DNA from: Tetramitus jugosus | Lineage: Eukaryota; Heterolobosea; Eutetramitea; Acrasida; Vahlkampfiidae | NCBI GenBank assembly: GCA_937625935.1 | Contig: OW569369.1 | Coordinates: 424,900-488,899 of the forward strand | Length of the DNA: 64,000 nt | Direction of reading: 5' to 3' | Part shown: positions 20,588 to 31,559 of the stretch, one piece after another | Numbering within the stretch: position 1 is the stretch's first letter | Layout: the number at the start of each line of letters is the position of its first letter | Notes under the pieces: model-generated | The model's database searches: none | What the model was told of the DNA's origin: nothing | What the model saw: only the letters and a program-made list of their open reading frames with translations | Program-made: the position numbers and the translations under genes

Positions 20588-20659
20588 ACGTTTTTGGAGC
20601 TTTTAGATGTCAGAATTGTGCCGACCATTATTACTCCGTTCAAACAAAGAAACAAAGAA

Positions 20660-23600
20660 ATGCGAATCATACCGGTCCTTATCATCACACCACTGCCCAA
20701 GGAGACTGACCAACTCTTACGCTTCTTCACATCCAACAAGCACTACCAATATCCATCATCCTCCAACAACTACAACAACAACAACAGTAAAAAGCATCCC
20801 ATTGCAACAATCACCACACATGCGAATCATCCCATCAATAACATCAATAACAGCAGTAGTAATGGTGGCGCTTCAACAAGTAATTCATACCACAACTTGC
20901 ACATTACCACTACCAATAATCATCATGCATCCCATCCGAATCCTCATCACACTCATCATCAGCAACATCAGCAGCAGCAACAGCACATGAGAAGAGGCAG
21001 TACTCACAATAGTAGCAATAATAGTAGTGGTAGTGCTACTAGTAATAAGAATGGTGGTGTCGCGAGTAATTCATCAATGATTCGCCCCAATATGACTTTT
21101 ACACCGACGACACCTACGTCACCTACGTCAATCACTGGTAACAATCATCATTCTCATGTCTTCTCGCATCAACATCATCACAACAATAATAGTAACAATA
21201 GTAATAATAGTAATAATAGTGATTGTGTGTGTTACTATTACAAGAAGAGAGGAACAAATAGTAAGGTTTCCGAGTGGCACATTGAAGATTTTCAACCCGC
21301 ACAACAATCGCAGTCGCAGTCGCAGTCGCAGAACAAAAATGTCAATACATTAGAAAAAGTCTTGTTCAAGGTGACGCATACGGGAGCGAGACATGCACCA
21401 TCATTGAGACAAGCACTGTACAAGCAAGCCATTGAGAACAAGAGTTTAATTGTGTTTTTATTTTCGTATACGAAGAAAGTTCATGTCAATATTCAATTGT
21501 TGAAGGGTAGTCTATCATCCATGAATCATCATCATGTGCGAACAGAATTGCATCACAAACATGATCGAAATGTCGGTGTTGTTGTCAATGGTGGTGTTGC
21601 TACTGCTTCTTCTTCTGTCGTTTCAGCTGCTGTTGCTGCATCTGCTGCGATTGTTGTTGCTGCAGCAGATGACGATGAAAATGAGAATAATGATCAAAAT
21701 GTTGATAAAATGATGAACAATAAGCAAGAGAAGAAGAATAAAAAGCGAGTCAGTAAGAGCGCGAGTCGAAAAAACGAAGAACGAAAAAGTTCTTCGCCAC
21801 TTGCAGGTCATGAGAAAGAAGCAGCAATGAGAGCTTCAATGAACACAATCATACATTATTGTCCTTCATTGTACAAGACTGTGGAAGTGTACATGAGAGA
21901 ATTTGCAGAGTTGTACTATCAGTTGGAATACACGGATAGGAGAGAGGCTTGGAGTGATGATGATTTAAATTTTTGGTTGAGTACGAGACAACAGATGATT
22001 GTGAACAATATTAATAATAATATGAGCGGCGGAGACAATCATCACAAGAATCTTCTTGTTAAGAAGAGCGAGAGTGAAAATGATGGCGATGGTGAGCAGG
22101 AGGAGGACGAAGAACATGACAGTGGTGTCGGACACGCAAGTCATGTCGCAAACAGTAAGCGAAAGAGTGTGAGTCGAAAGAAGAAGAAGAATCGAGAAGA
22201 CGATGAAGAAAGGGAAATGTTGTTGGTGCCGTTACGGAAATCAACAAGCAAAGCACAATCAGATGTTATGCAACAACACTGCAATAACAATATCTCTAAC
22301 TTTACTTACGACCACATGAATAATAATCGAAATAGTGTTGAAACTAACGCGCCTCTATCACCCGAACGAAAACTCAGGAATGTATCTGTGAAACGCAATG
22401 CAATTCCTGTGTCAGCATCTTCTCAATCACCGAGATCGAATCGAGTGTCTCTGCCTACACCATCCAGTACCCTTCTCGCAACTCCATTGGCCAATGGCAG
22501 CGGTGACAAGACAAAAAAGTTAATGTCATTGCCACTTGAAGCAAACAAGAAGGACAAGAAGAGTGTAGATAAAGACGATAATAACAAAAAGGGAACATCA
22601 TCGCTAACATCGCTCTCATTGGCACAGTTCAATCATGCAAATGATAAATCAAAAACAGAGAACCAAAATCACTGGTTGCATCAAAATACTCTGTTCTTGA
22701 ACAGTGGTTGCTTCATGATGGCTGCTCATGTTGATTTACATGAAATGACCAAGGACTCAATGTCCGATTGCAGAAGGCAATTATTTAATGAGACAACTTA
22801 TCGGCCTTTGTTCGAAGACAGAAGCTGTGTCGAGTTTGATTTGAACTTGGGTATCAATGTGAATGAGCTGTTTCATCGATTCTATACTCAATATCAAGAT
22901 AAGGACAATATGAAACTTTTACTGTCCTTGAAGTCTCTCAAACATCCTGAGCAACAACCACACTTGTGGTTGTACAGTGACTCATTGGAGAAGTCCTCGA
23001 CAACTCATCCAGTACACGAACATGATGACCTAGCTCCATCTTTGTCTCTCGATTCTAAACGCACCTCTAGCTCCAAGAAGACTATACCAAACTTGGACAC
23101 GCCATTGCTAGATCGAACATACAAGTCTACTCCTCTGGAGCATCGACATTCCATTGAAAATCTCATTGACATGATCCAGAAATCGGTACAGACGGACAAT
23201 CATCAACATCAGAAACTAATCGATGAGTTGGACCATGAGCATCACTCCAATCGGTCCAAATTGCAACTAAACAAGATATTTCCAACCAAGTTCTTTGGCT
23301 TAAAGAAGAAGTCCAAGGATGGGTCAAACAACAAATCTACTCGAGATAGATTGATCAATGGAGCCACAGTTAAAGGACTCGAGACCAACATTCTGTTAAT
23401 TCCTATTCCAGACAAATTCGTGATGAATCAGCATCACAGAGGCGATCATCAAGATGACGAAAGCTCTTCTTTGAAGGGAGAGGACAATCGTGCGACAAGG
23501 AGTGACACATTCTTCCATGATCGTGTCCACTTTCCACTTCCATTCCCATATTATCACCAACATACACAAAAAGTCAGGTCATCCGTGCTGCACAAGAACG

Positions 23601-24328
23601 ACCTTCATACAGTATACCATCACTCTGGTATAACGAAACCACGACAAAAGTATCCAATCATTGTTCAAACGAACAAGCACCATCGTCCACGAAACAACAA
23701 TCATCAGTCTGGAGCCGATCCTAACCCAGATGGAAATAAGAATAATGGACTCAACCAACGCGAGAACAATGGAAACACGCCAAGAACTCCAGGAGACGAC
23801 AACAAGCTTGTTGCCGAGAGTGAGTTCTTGGAGAATGAATCCTGCTGGGCCGATGATCCGACTGAGAATGATCTCTATGGAGAAACAACCGATGGTAATA
23901 GCGATACCACAGAGGATGATATCTCAGATGATGAGCACAACTATGACAGCAGTAGCTCCAATAGGCACATTAGTCTCGTTAGCAACAGCAGTGTTCAGCC
24001 ATTGTTACGAAAGGGCGCATCCGTTCACCACTCTGGATTCACGACAGGAGACTCCATGATGGAGAGCAATGCAAACTCTAGCGACCTGTTCGATCCTGAT
24101 TCTTTAATAGACAATGACGAGTTCACATTCACATCCGATATGATGACAGAGTTTGAAACTGTTTGTGGAAGTGAACACTCGGCCAGTCTTCTCTCCTCAG
24201 AGCTCTATGACATTCAGAGCAGCATTGTCAGAGGGTCTGACCTGCAAACCTATCTCGGTCGCAGCACCTATGACTTCCAGAGCAGCTCTGCTAATGATAA
24301 CTCATCCTTGGATGTGGTATCCATGTAA
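20660..24328 (+). CDS. Large low-complexity protein of unknown function
   Basis: A 1222-aa protein. ATG at 20660 is used because the upstream ATG in the same frame (20558) falls inside the tRNA-Gln gene. Long Asn, His, Ser and Gln tracts separate a few ordered blocks: residues 1-22 (MRIIPVLIITPLPKETDQ), a block near 220-300 (CVCYYYKKRG, LEKVLFKVTHTGARHAPSLRQALYKQ) and one near 400-440 (SMNTIIHYCPSLYKTVEVY). The C-terminal third has acidic and Ser-rich stretches. No family recognised. The length of the tRNA-to-ATG gap means the 5' UTR is short or the transcript crosses the tRNA. Confidence 0.65.
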   Translation: MRIIPVLIITPLPKETDQLLRFFTSNKHYQYPSSSNNYNNNNSKKHPIATITTHANHPINNINNSSSNGGASTSNSYHNLHITTTNNHHASHPNPHHTHHQQHQQQQQHMRRGSTHNSSNNSSGSATSNKNGGVASNSSMIRPNMTFTPTTPTSPTSITGNNHHSHVFSHQHHHNNNSNNSNNSNNSDCVCYYYKKRGTNSKVSEWHIEDFQPAQQSQSQSQSQNKNVNTLEKVLFKVTHTGARHAPSLRQALYKQAIENKSLIVFLFSYTKKVHVNIQLLKGSLSSMNHHHVRTELHHKHDRNVGVVVNGGVATASSSVVSAAVAASAAIVVAAADDDENENNDQNVDKMMNNKQEKKNKKRVSKSASRKNEERKSSSPLAGHEKEAAMRASMNTIIHYCPSLYKTVEVYMREFAELYYQLEYTDRREAWSDDDLNFWLSTRQQMIVNNINNNMSGGDNHHKNLLVKKSESENDGDGEQEEDEEHDSGVGHASHVANSKRKSVSRKKKKNREDDEEREMLLVPLRKSTSKAQSDVMQQHCNNNISNFTYDHMNNNRNSVETNAPLSPERKLRNVSVKRNAIPVSASSQSPRSNRVSLPTPSSTLLATPLANGSGDKTKKLMSLPLEANKKDKKSVDKDDNNKKGTSSLTSLSLAQFNHANDKSKTENQNHWLHQNTLFLNSGCFMMAAHVDLHEMTKDSMSDCRRQLFNETTYRPLFEDRSCVEFDLNLGINVNELFHRFYTQYQDKDNMKLLLSLKSLKHPEQQPHLWLYSDSLEKSSTTHPVHEHDDLAPSLSLDSKRTSSSKKTIPNLDTPLLDRTYKSTPLEHRHSIENLIDMIQKSVQTDNHQHQKLIDELDHEHHSNRSKLQLNKIFPTKFFGLKKKSKDGSNNKSTRDRLINGATVKGLETNILLIPIPDKFVMNQHHRGDHQDDESSSLKGEDNRATRSDTFFHDRVHFPLPFPYYHQHTQKVRSSVLHKNDLHTVYHHSGITKPRQKYPIIVQTNKHHRPRNNNHQSGADPNPDGNKNNGLNQRENNGNTPRTPGDDNKLVAESEFLENESCWADDPTENDLYGETTDGNSDTTEDDISDDEHNYDSSSSNRHISLVSNSSVQPLLRKGASVHHSGFTTGDSMMESNANSSDLFDPDSLIDNDEFTFTSDMMTEFETVCGSEHSASLLSSELYDIQSSIVRGSDLQTYLGRSTYDFQSSSANDNSSLDVVSM

Positions 24329-24458
24329 ATAACCAACCAATGTACAAACAATAACCAATAATTATGTGACTGACTAAAATACAATGTAAATAGCAGAAAG
24401 TATGTCCTTAGAGAAGTAAAAAGTGAAAGAAGATCTCCTTGATGTTTATTTTGTCGTC

Positions 24459-25379
24459 TTACAACACTGCTCCCACAGAAGAACCACCATTCAAAAACTT
24501 TTCAAAGTGCTTTCTTGCCACTCCAATATTCATGTGAGCAGTTGCGCTCTGAATCGTATCATCACTTATAATCACCATGATATAGGTGTTGGGTGTAAAG
24601 CCTTCAATATAGGCACTGAATGCAGAGTTTTGAACCTCCATGCTCGAGAATTGTGCCTGTGCCTTGCTGCAACTCAACTTGAACTGTTTAATAATGTTGG
24701 AAATTTTTTCCAAGCGATGAACATCAGGATGTTCTCTGCTCGTCGAATGAGCAATCACCAGGAACGTGGCTCTCTCAAACAACACAACTTCATCCGCACC
24801 ACAAATATTGGTAAAGTTGTTCAGATTGCCCTCAATGAGCTTAATGTTCGGAATGAGACTGTACACAATGGTACTCCATGCCTTGTACAGCGTCTCATCC
24901 CATATCGAAGTCTTGAAACACGTAATTTTCATCGGACTACTCAACTGTCTCAATTCGGCCTCCTTTTTTCTAAACACCTTGTCACGAGAGTCCTCTGGTA
25001 TGAGATCCATCTTGTGAATGAGACAAAACACTTGAGCATTCTTTGAATTTTGCATAATGGCTTCCAAACAATCGTGATAATAAGCCAAATCCTTTTTCAA
25101 CTCTCTACTCTCTATATCAAACACATAAATGAGCACTTCAACGTTTCTAAAAATGTGATCACGCTGAGATTCCAAGTACGTTTCCATGAATGCGTCTTGT
25201 CCACCACAATCCCACAGATTCAACACTAGATTACCCAGGAATTTGACATGAGAGTGCTCCACGTCAATAGTGGCACCGAGACGCATGGTATCACGTGCGA
25301 TATAGTTGGCAAAAATGATGCTTCTCATGGAGGTTTTGCCACTGCCTGATTTACCCATTAATAACACTTTTTTCTTCAT
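24459..25379 (-). CDS. RagA/Gtr1-type small GTPase
   Basis: A 306-aa Rag-family GTPase, near the usual length for RagA/Gtr1. G1 is [12 protein letters not shown] at the N-terminus, G3 is WDCGGQD, and G4 is HKMD, the last typical of RagA rather than of Ras (NKxD). The C-terminal roadblock-like half (about 185-306) is present. By family it forms a heterodimer with a RagC-type partner on lysosomes and recruits TORC1 in response to amino acids. ATG 25379 was chosen because the frame upstream of it is Lys/Asn/Gln-rich leader sequence. AATAAA on the minus strand (24445-24450) lies 8 bp past the stop, so the 3' UTR is very short. Confidence 0.92.
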   Translation of the reverse strand: MKKKVLLMGKSGSGKTSMRSIIFANYIARDTMRLGATIDVEHSHVKFLGNLVLNLWDCGGQDAFMETYLESQRDHIFRNVEVLIYVFDIESRELKKDLAYYHDCLEAIMQNSKNAQVFCLIHKMDLIPEDSRDKVFRKKEAELRQLSSPMKITCFKTSIWDETLYKAWSTIVYSLIPNIKLIEGNLNNFTNICGADEVVLFERATFLVIAHSTSREHPDVHRLEKISNIIKQFKLSCSKAQAQFSSMEVQNSAFSAYIEGFTPNTYIMVIISDDTIQSATAHMNIGVARKHFEKFLNGGSSVGAVL

Positions 25380-25613
25380 TGTTTTTTTTGTTTTCTCGTT
25401 TTGTTTTCTCGTTTGTTCGTTCGCGATTTTTGGTTGTTGTTTGTTGTTGTTTCGGTGTTTTTTGGTTTTTTGGTTCCGAGCGTTTGATGGTTTTGTCGTT
25501 TGGCTTTTTTTTTTAAAGGAAATTTTTTTTAAAGAAACTCTTATCAACAGCAACAACAGCAACCAAAATTGTTTTGACCAGGCCTATTTAAGATTATAAT
25601 TGATACAAGTTAA

Positions 25614-28600
25614 ATGACCATCAGACGAGTCAGCATTGATTGCTCAGAAGAAGAATGGAAACGATTGAAGCCACAGGAGAGATACTTGGCCATCATGACA
25701 CAGTACCTCGTTGGTGAATGCAAGAGAAGAAACTGTTCAGGGAGGACGGAGGGTTGTTATAAGTATCACAGCTTTCAAAAGCACCAAAGAGTTGCTCCTC
25801 AACCCATACCTGCACGTCAGATACCGAAATGTGTTGATGAGAAGACTGTTGATGGATATCATCCCAATATCTATAAGACGAATGTTTGCAGTAAAACCAA
25901 CTGTGCACATGGAGACTTTTGCATGTATATCCACCATCCAGATGAAGATGTAGAAGATGACACAAGAGATATGGCACTGGGATTGTATGTGGAAGTAACA
26001 CCTGTGCCACCACCAAGTGACGTAAAGACTGTTGTGGCCAAGATTGTGAAGCCAACACCTGCAGTGAAGCCAGTAATCAAGAATCCAGAGTCTAATGCTC
26101 CTGCAGATCAGCAGATAATTGATGTGTTGAACGATCAGTTGAATGTATTGAAGTCTCAGAATCAGATATTGAATGAGCAACTAGAAGCGAGTCAAACAGA
26201 GTTAAGATTAGCTAAAGAACAGTTGAGTAATATTAATGAAGTTATCGAACAGATCATGACACAAGCGAGTATTGACAGTCAGAAAATGAAAGCTCAGATC
26301 ACAGATCTGACAGAACAGTTAAGCAAGCAGCATCAGTTGCAAGTACCAGAACAGACCACAGCTCTCACAAGCAAGTTAGTTGGCAGTATTACTGGAGTTA
26401 GTCAAAAGTGGAAACAGTTCCTTCAATCTGATAAGAGTCGTGTTGAATTCTCTCAGCTACGAGACCAGAGTAGAGATCAGATGGAGCATATTGAAAGCAG
26501 GCGACGTTTCCTGCAACAACAATTGCAGATTCTTGATGAAAGAGAGTTGCTGGAGAGACAGTTGCAATATGAGATGGAAGAATATGAATCAGCACCAGAA
26601 GTGTTCAAACAATTATCTGTGCAGCTGAAAGAATCATCAGCCAGAATGGACTCTATTTCAAATGAGTTAGAAGCGCTGGACGAGCTGGCCAGAAAAGCTG
26701 TGCCCTCCAGATTCTCACGCAGAGTTGCCCTCACCACATCATCAGAACAGGACAGACTGAGATATGAAGCTTTAGTTGAACAGAAGCTCGGAGAGTTAGC
26801 TCTGTTTGAGAGAGATCATCACTTGCCGATTATACACAGAATGTTGAATATTGCCAGATGGCTACCATTGCAGGAAGTACTTTCAAATCATGAGTTTATT
26901 CAAGAAGTGCAGCTTCTAAGAGATCGACTCTCTGGGTTTACTATCATCGAGAAGTTGTTTGAGAATCTGGATCAGGACAGACACGCTGCGATCATGAAGC
27001 ATTTCAGACTACACACAGATATCATCCAGCTCAACAAGAGCAAGTTCATTGGAGAAGCGAGTGTATCTACTAGTTTCAGCCAGATCTCTATACTACTGGG
27101 CAAAGCATTTAAAGCAAAGCCTGTCATGCAGAACAGATGGGTAGTGCTGAAGCAGTATCCAATTCAAATCACCACAACATCTGATCTGAGTAAGACCCAG
27201 AAGGATGCACTATTGCAGTGCTTCAAAGAGATCTATGCTCTATCCAAACTTACTCATCCAAATGTAATAGTGCTCGAGCAGTACTTCTTGGATCCAGATC
27301 TCAAGTGTATGGTATTGCAATTCCCATATCTGCAGAATGGAACACTCAGAGAGTATCTGGAACAGAAACAACTCTCATTCGAAGACAAGGTTGAAATTAT
27401 GAAACAGCTGCTCAATGCACTCATATATCTTCATTCCAAGGGGATTATCCATAGAGACATTAACTGGAACAATATTCTGATTGGAGAACTGGGTCAACCC
27501 ATCATCGCAGACTTTGACATTAGTAAGGATATATCATCTCAGCTCTCTATCACCACAACTATTGGTGCCAAAGGGTATGTACATCGCTATGTATTGTTTC
27601 TAACTTGTTGCTGACCACAATACACAGAACTGCTGGATATATGGCTCCAGAGATCCAGACAAATGATCCACTCTACTCTGAGAAGAGTGACATATTTGCT
27701 CTTGGAGTGACAATGCTGAAGCTGTTCTTCCCTCAAGTTAATGAAACGTCTCTGGTGAATAGTGACAACATTGATCAGCTGCTCCCATCGAGTATGTCAA
27801 CAAATGAAAAGGAAGCAGTGGAGATTATAAAGTACATGCTGAATAGTACTGTGGACAATAGACCAGATGCAAACGAACTAGGCTCTCATTCCTTCTTCTC
27901 CAGATCGATCATATCCTACTTTGCACATGACAGAAGAATAGTGGATAAGATCATGCAGTCACAGGAGAACAGAGAGAAACTGAAATCGCTAAAGAGCAGG
28001 TATCTGGGTAAATGTCATCTGGCTGTTGATCGCTCCAATATCGTGCATACACTATTGGGAAAGATATCATCCATTCCAGATTCTGAATGGTTTAAAGCAA
28101 CATATATTTCATTCCAGAGGGAATATGGCGCAGATGCTGGTGGGCTGTCACGAGAAGCATTCTCATTGCTGTTTAAACATGTGAGTGACAGTCAGTCATG
28201 TGATCTGTTCAGTAATAATGGAGGATGTCTTCTACCTGGTGTTGATCAGAGCAATCACAGTAAGCAATTTGGTAGAGTATTGGCAAGAATGTTGCTGCAT
28301 GGTATGAAGATGACGTGTAACTTGCATATAATAGTATATGAATTCCTGGTGGGAAATGACAAGACCATTGCAGAGTACTTTAAGCATGAGTCTCATTTGA
28401 GTAGACTGACGGCCTATATTAGCATGTATGATGAATCTGTTGCTTCCCAGATGCGTGATATTGTGATCTATGGTATTGATCAGGTGTTTGGAGATGTTGG
28501 TGCTGAATTGAATGATGGAACAAGAGTCACAAAAAGTACAGAGAAGAAGTATATCATGGAGAGAATATTCGACGTTCTGCTCAATGGTAAGCTAAAGCAG

Positions 28601-29062
28601 CTCCAGCAACTGCGAAGAGGATTGACATCCTGTCCTGAGATTGCTCGCATCGTGGACAGTATGAGTGCTTATGAACTAAAGATCGAGTTGGAAGCTTCAT
28701 TGGATATTACTCCAGCATATGTGATCGATCGTTTGAATATTCATAGCTCTGGATGGTCTCCATATGGTGGTAACTCTGCAGCTGCTGCTTCAGATCGAAC
28801 CACAGGTACAGATCTGATCCAAGTGTTGAAGCAATTCGATACGAAGCATTTGTGCATGTTTATCATGTTCTGTACAGGACAGCCAAATCTGGATGAGAAT
28901 GATACTATTAGAGTTGTTAGATCTGCATCGTCTGTGGCAAACTTACCAACGAGTCATACTTGTGTGAAGCAACTGCAACTTCCAGATTACTGCAATATCA
29001 ATGTATTGAAGGACAAACTAATGACAGCGATCCAAGCAGACTCTGGTTTCGGTTTCATGTAA
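25614..29062 (+). CDS. CCCH zinc finger - coiled coil - protein kinase - HECT ubiquitin ligase fusion
   Basis: Exons 25614-27574 and 27628-29062 with a 53-bp intron (GTATGT...ACACAG), giving 1131 aa. Two CCCH fingers lie at residues 36-52 (C-x4-C-x6-C-x3-H) and 92-107 (C-x4-C-x5-C-x3-H). A long Gln/Leu coiled coil follows (about 165-450). A protein kinase domain (about 485-755) has catalytic Lys in VVLKQY, HRDINWNN, DFD in place of DFG, and a GYMAPE block rebuilt only by splicing. A HECT domain (about 789-1131) has the Cys near 1099 in LPTSHTCVKQLQLPDY. The glycine-rich loop of the kinase is not obvious. By family the HECT Cys forms a thioester with ubiquitin. The fusion appears unusual. Confidence 0.85.
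27575..27627 (+). other. Spliceosomal intron within the kinase activation segment
   Basis: 53-bp GTATGT...ACACAG. Removing it joins GAKG to TAGYMAPE, the conserved kinase sequence; reading through gives a stop. Confidence 0.85.
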
Positions 29063-29542
29063 GAATAATATATGGAGAGAGTGTCACACTCCTATCCATT
29101 TGCAAATTGTAACATTAAACGAAGAAAATGAACATGACCCAGAAACAGTAATTAGATTCATCTGACGAACCAGGAGAGAATTTCGACCATAGTGTTCTAG
29201 TCAACAGAACGAATGTCTATCGCTTTCAGGTAGTAAAGGATGAGTGTTCTTCTTCATTATTGATAGTCCCTGAGTGGATTTCACACTTGATATATCTTGC
29301 AATAGAATCACCAATCGTATGTGCCTCATCAACCAAGTGTTGCATAGATGATTCTTCAACAAACTTTTGATTCAAGTCTTCTAATACCCTTGTGAGCATT
29401 CACACACATCACTCACACTCAAATTTGAGTTCACTCGTAGACCCAGCCAGTTGCATCAACTTTTTCTGGAAGGCACAGGATTTTTTTTGCCGCCAACTTG
29501 CCAGTTTTTGAAATCTACAAATTGTGTGTTGGATGATGAAGG
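29063..29542. other. Intergenic, nothing recognised
   Basis: 480 bp between same-strand genes. No tRNA, repeat or open frame of note. It presumably holds the 3' end of the kinase-HECT gene and the promoter of the TBC gene. Confidence 0.45.
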
Positions 29543-31495
29543 ATGCAAAGGAATAAGGTGTCGAGTGTTGATCATGATCATGATAGTAGCTCTGTGACGA
29601 GAATGAAGAATATATCCATCAGAGATGATTGTTTGAGTGATGAGAAAGGAGAAGCTCGTTCCAATGATCCACAGTCTAGTGTTGCTCAAGAGTCTTTTCT
29701 AGTGATGGAAAAGTCACCCTTTACATACCGTATGTGCTACTGTGTCCATTGTTCAGTTCATTTCCAAGTGTGACAGCGAACTTTCTCACATAGTCAGTTC
29801 ATCCCAGCTCATAATAGCTCTCTGGAAGTCAAGAAACAGCTCATTAAACGGAGGTTAATGTCTGAGCATGTTCTATGGACGATTAAGCGGAAACTCAAGG
29901 GAGAAGTGATGAAGATCAAGTATGATTTGAATGAAGTCACCACGAATTCAATGCTTCTACCACAAATCATGCAAAAGAACAATTGGCAAACGCAGTTGCA
30001 AAATGAAATTTTCAAGTTAGATCGAGAAGCGCTAGATGTGCAAAACGACTCTATCGTGATGCATCATGTTCCAGAACAAATTCAAAGAGTGGCATCGACG
30101 CCTGGGGAGGATTCTTCAACCATTCCTTATTATCTGAGTGTGTCGAAGATTGAACCTCTGGACTGTGTTCAGAATGCTCGGTGTGCGTGGGCCAAATTTG
30201 TCAAGGACCAGACATTGTCCATTTCAAACCAATTGAAGGTTCCATTATGCTCTCCCAATGAAGAGAAGAAGAAAAGTTCGAAGGGACAGCGATCTTCCAG
30301 CAAAAAGAAAGCATCCAGCGAACAAAACGACACTGACAGTAATCCCATCTCGGATGACGCCATAGAAGATAACGATATCGACGACGATAAGCCGAGATAT
30401 ACCGGTGTCTATTCTTGTTCCAAACTGTTTAACACTTGCATACACATTCAAAGTTCTAATCATTCGAGAAGCCTACATACAACAGCCACTTGGGGTCTCA
30501 TTAAGCTCGAATTGAAAACACTGACAAAACCGGAGCTCCAAGATATGTTTTCAAAGTTGAACCCTGAAATCAGACACTATGGTGTAGATGACGAGAACAA
30601 CGATTGGTTTAGTGATGATTGCCTCAATTGTTGTAGAAAGATTGTTCAGTCAAACTACATTCCATCCTTTTATCTTGCAGCTCAAACAGGATTACCAGCT
30701 AGTATCAGACCCAAAATATGGAGTGTACTGCTCAATGCATCCTCTTGTGAATCAGATAAGCAATACTTTCAAACATTGCTCTTAGATGTCTCAAAACGGA
30801 AATTTATGGTCGATGAAATGGTTCACAACGATGTGAAACGAACGAGTGACGACGAGAACTATTTCATTTTCGAAGAAGTGATCGACTCGATAATGATTGC
30901 TTTCTCTAGAGATGCCCGAGTGTATGATATGTGCACGATCAAACCAGTGTCACTTATGACTATGACAAACTCATCCAACATTACATCAATACCTTATCCT
31001 CCCAGTGGTATCATCCCTTTTGAAGGGATATCGCTAATGGCATCTCCGTTTGCCTATCTGTTCTCTAGAATAGAGGATGTGTATTTCGCGTTTCGTAGTT
31101 TCTACTGTCGATACCTATGTAAACTGCACACTATATCATCGAAACACGAGAGCTTGATTCACTTATGTAAGACATTCGAAGATTTGCTGCAAAATCATGA
31201 CCCTCAATTGTTCTATCATTTACTGCATTTGAAAATCCATCCACTGGAGATTGCATTCAACTGGATCTACCATGGATTTGCTGGATATCTGACTGTGGAT
31301 CAACTGTTGCTATTGTGGGATCGGATCATTGGTTTCGATAACTTGTATCTGTTGCCCATACTTTCTGTGGCCATCTTCTCGTTCAGGTCAAAGTTTTTGA
31401 TGCGAGTGGAAGCAAAACAAGAAATCTATGATGTCTTCTCTGACTTTACAGTGGTGAAGGTCGTACCTCTCCTCCAAGTATTTCTGTTCACGTAA
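29543..31495 (+). CDS. TBC1D19: TBC1D19-like Rab GTPase-activating protein
   Basis: Exons 29543-29729 and 29808-31495 with a 78-bp intron (GTATGT...CCCAG), predicted 624 aa. The second exon alone, starting at its Met (29858), gives 545 aa, so the N-terminal 80 residues are less certain. The C-terminal half (about 330-620) closely follows TBC1D19: YPPSGIIPFEGIS, DPQLFYHLL, LTVDQLLLLWDRIIG and a final PLLQVFLF. By family it accelerates GTP hydrolysis by Rab proteins. A basic/Ser-rich insert (about 205-250) is lineage-specific. The TBC arginine-finger and glutamine motifs could not be assigned with confidence, as in other TBC1D19 proteins. Confidence 0.82.
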
Positions 31496-31553
31496 TCTCA
31501 AGTCTCATTAATCACTAAATACATACAACAACAGGAGTTACAATACAAGCGTT

Positions 31554-31559
31554 TTTATT
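31554..31559 (-). terminator. Poly(A) signal overlapping stop codon
   Basis: On the minus strand TAAATAAA joins the BAG-gene stop to AATAAA; they share one A. Confidence 0.6.
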
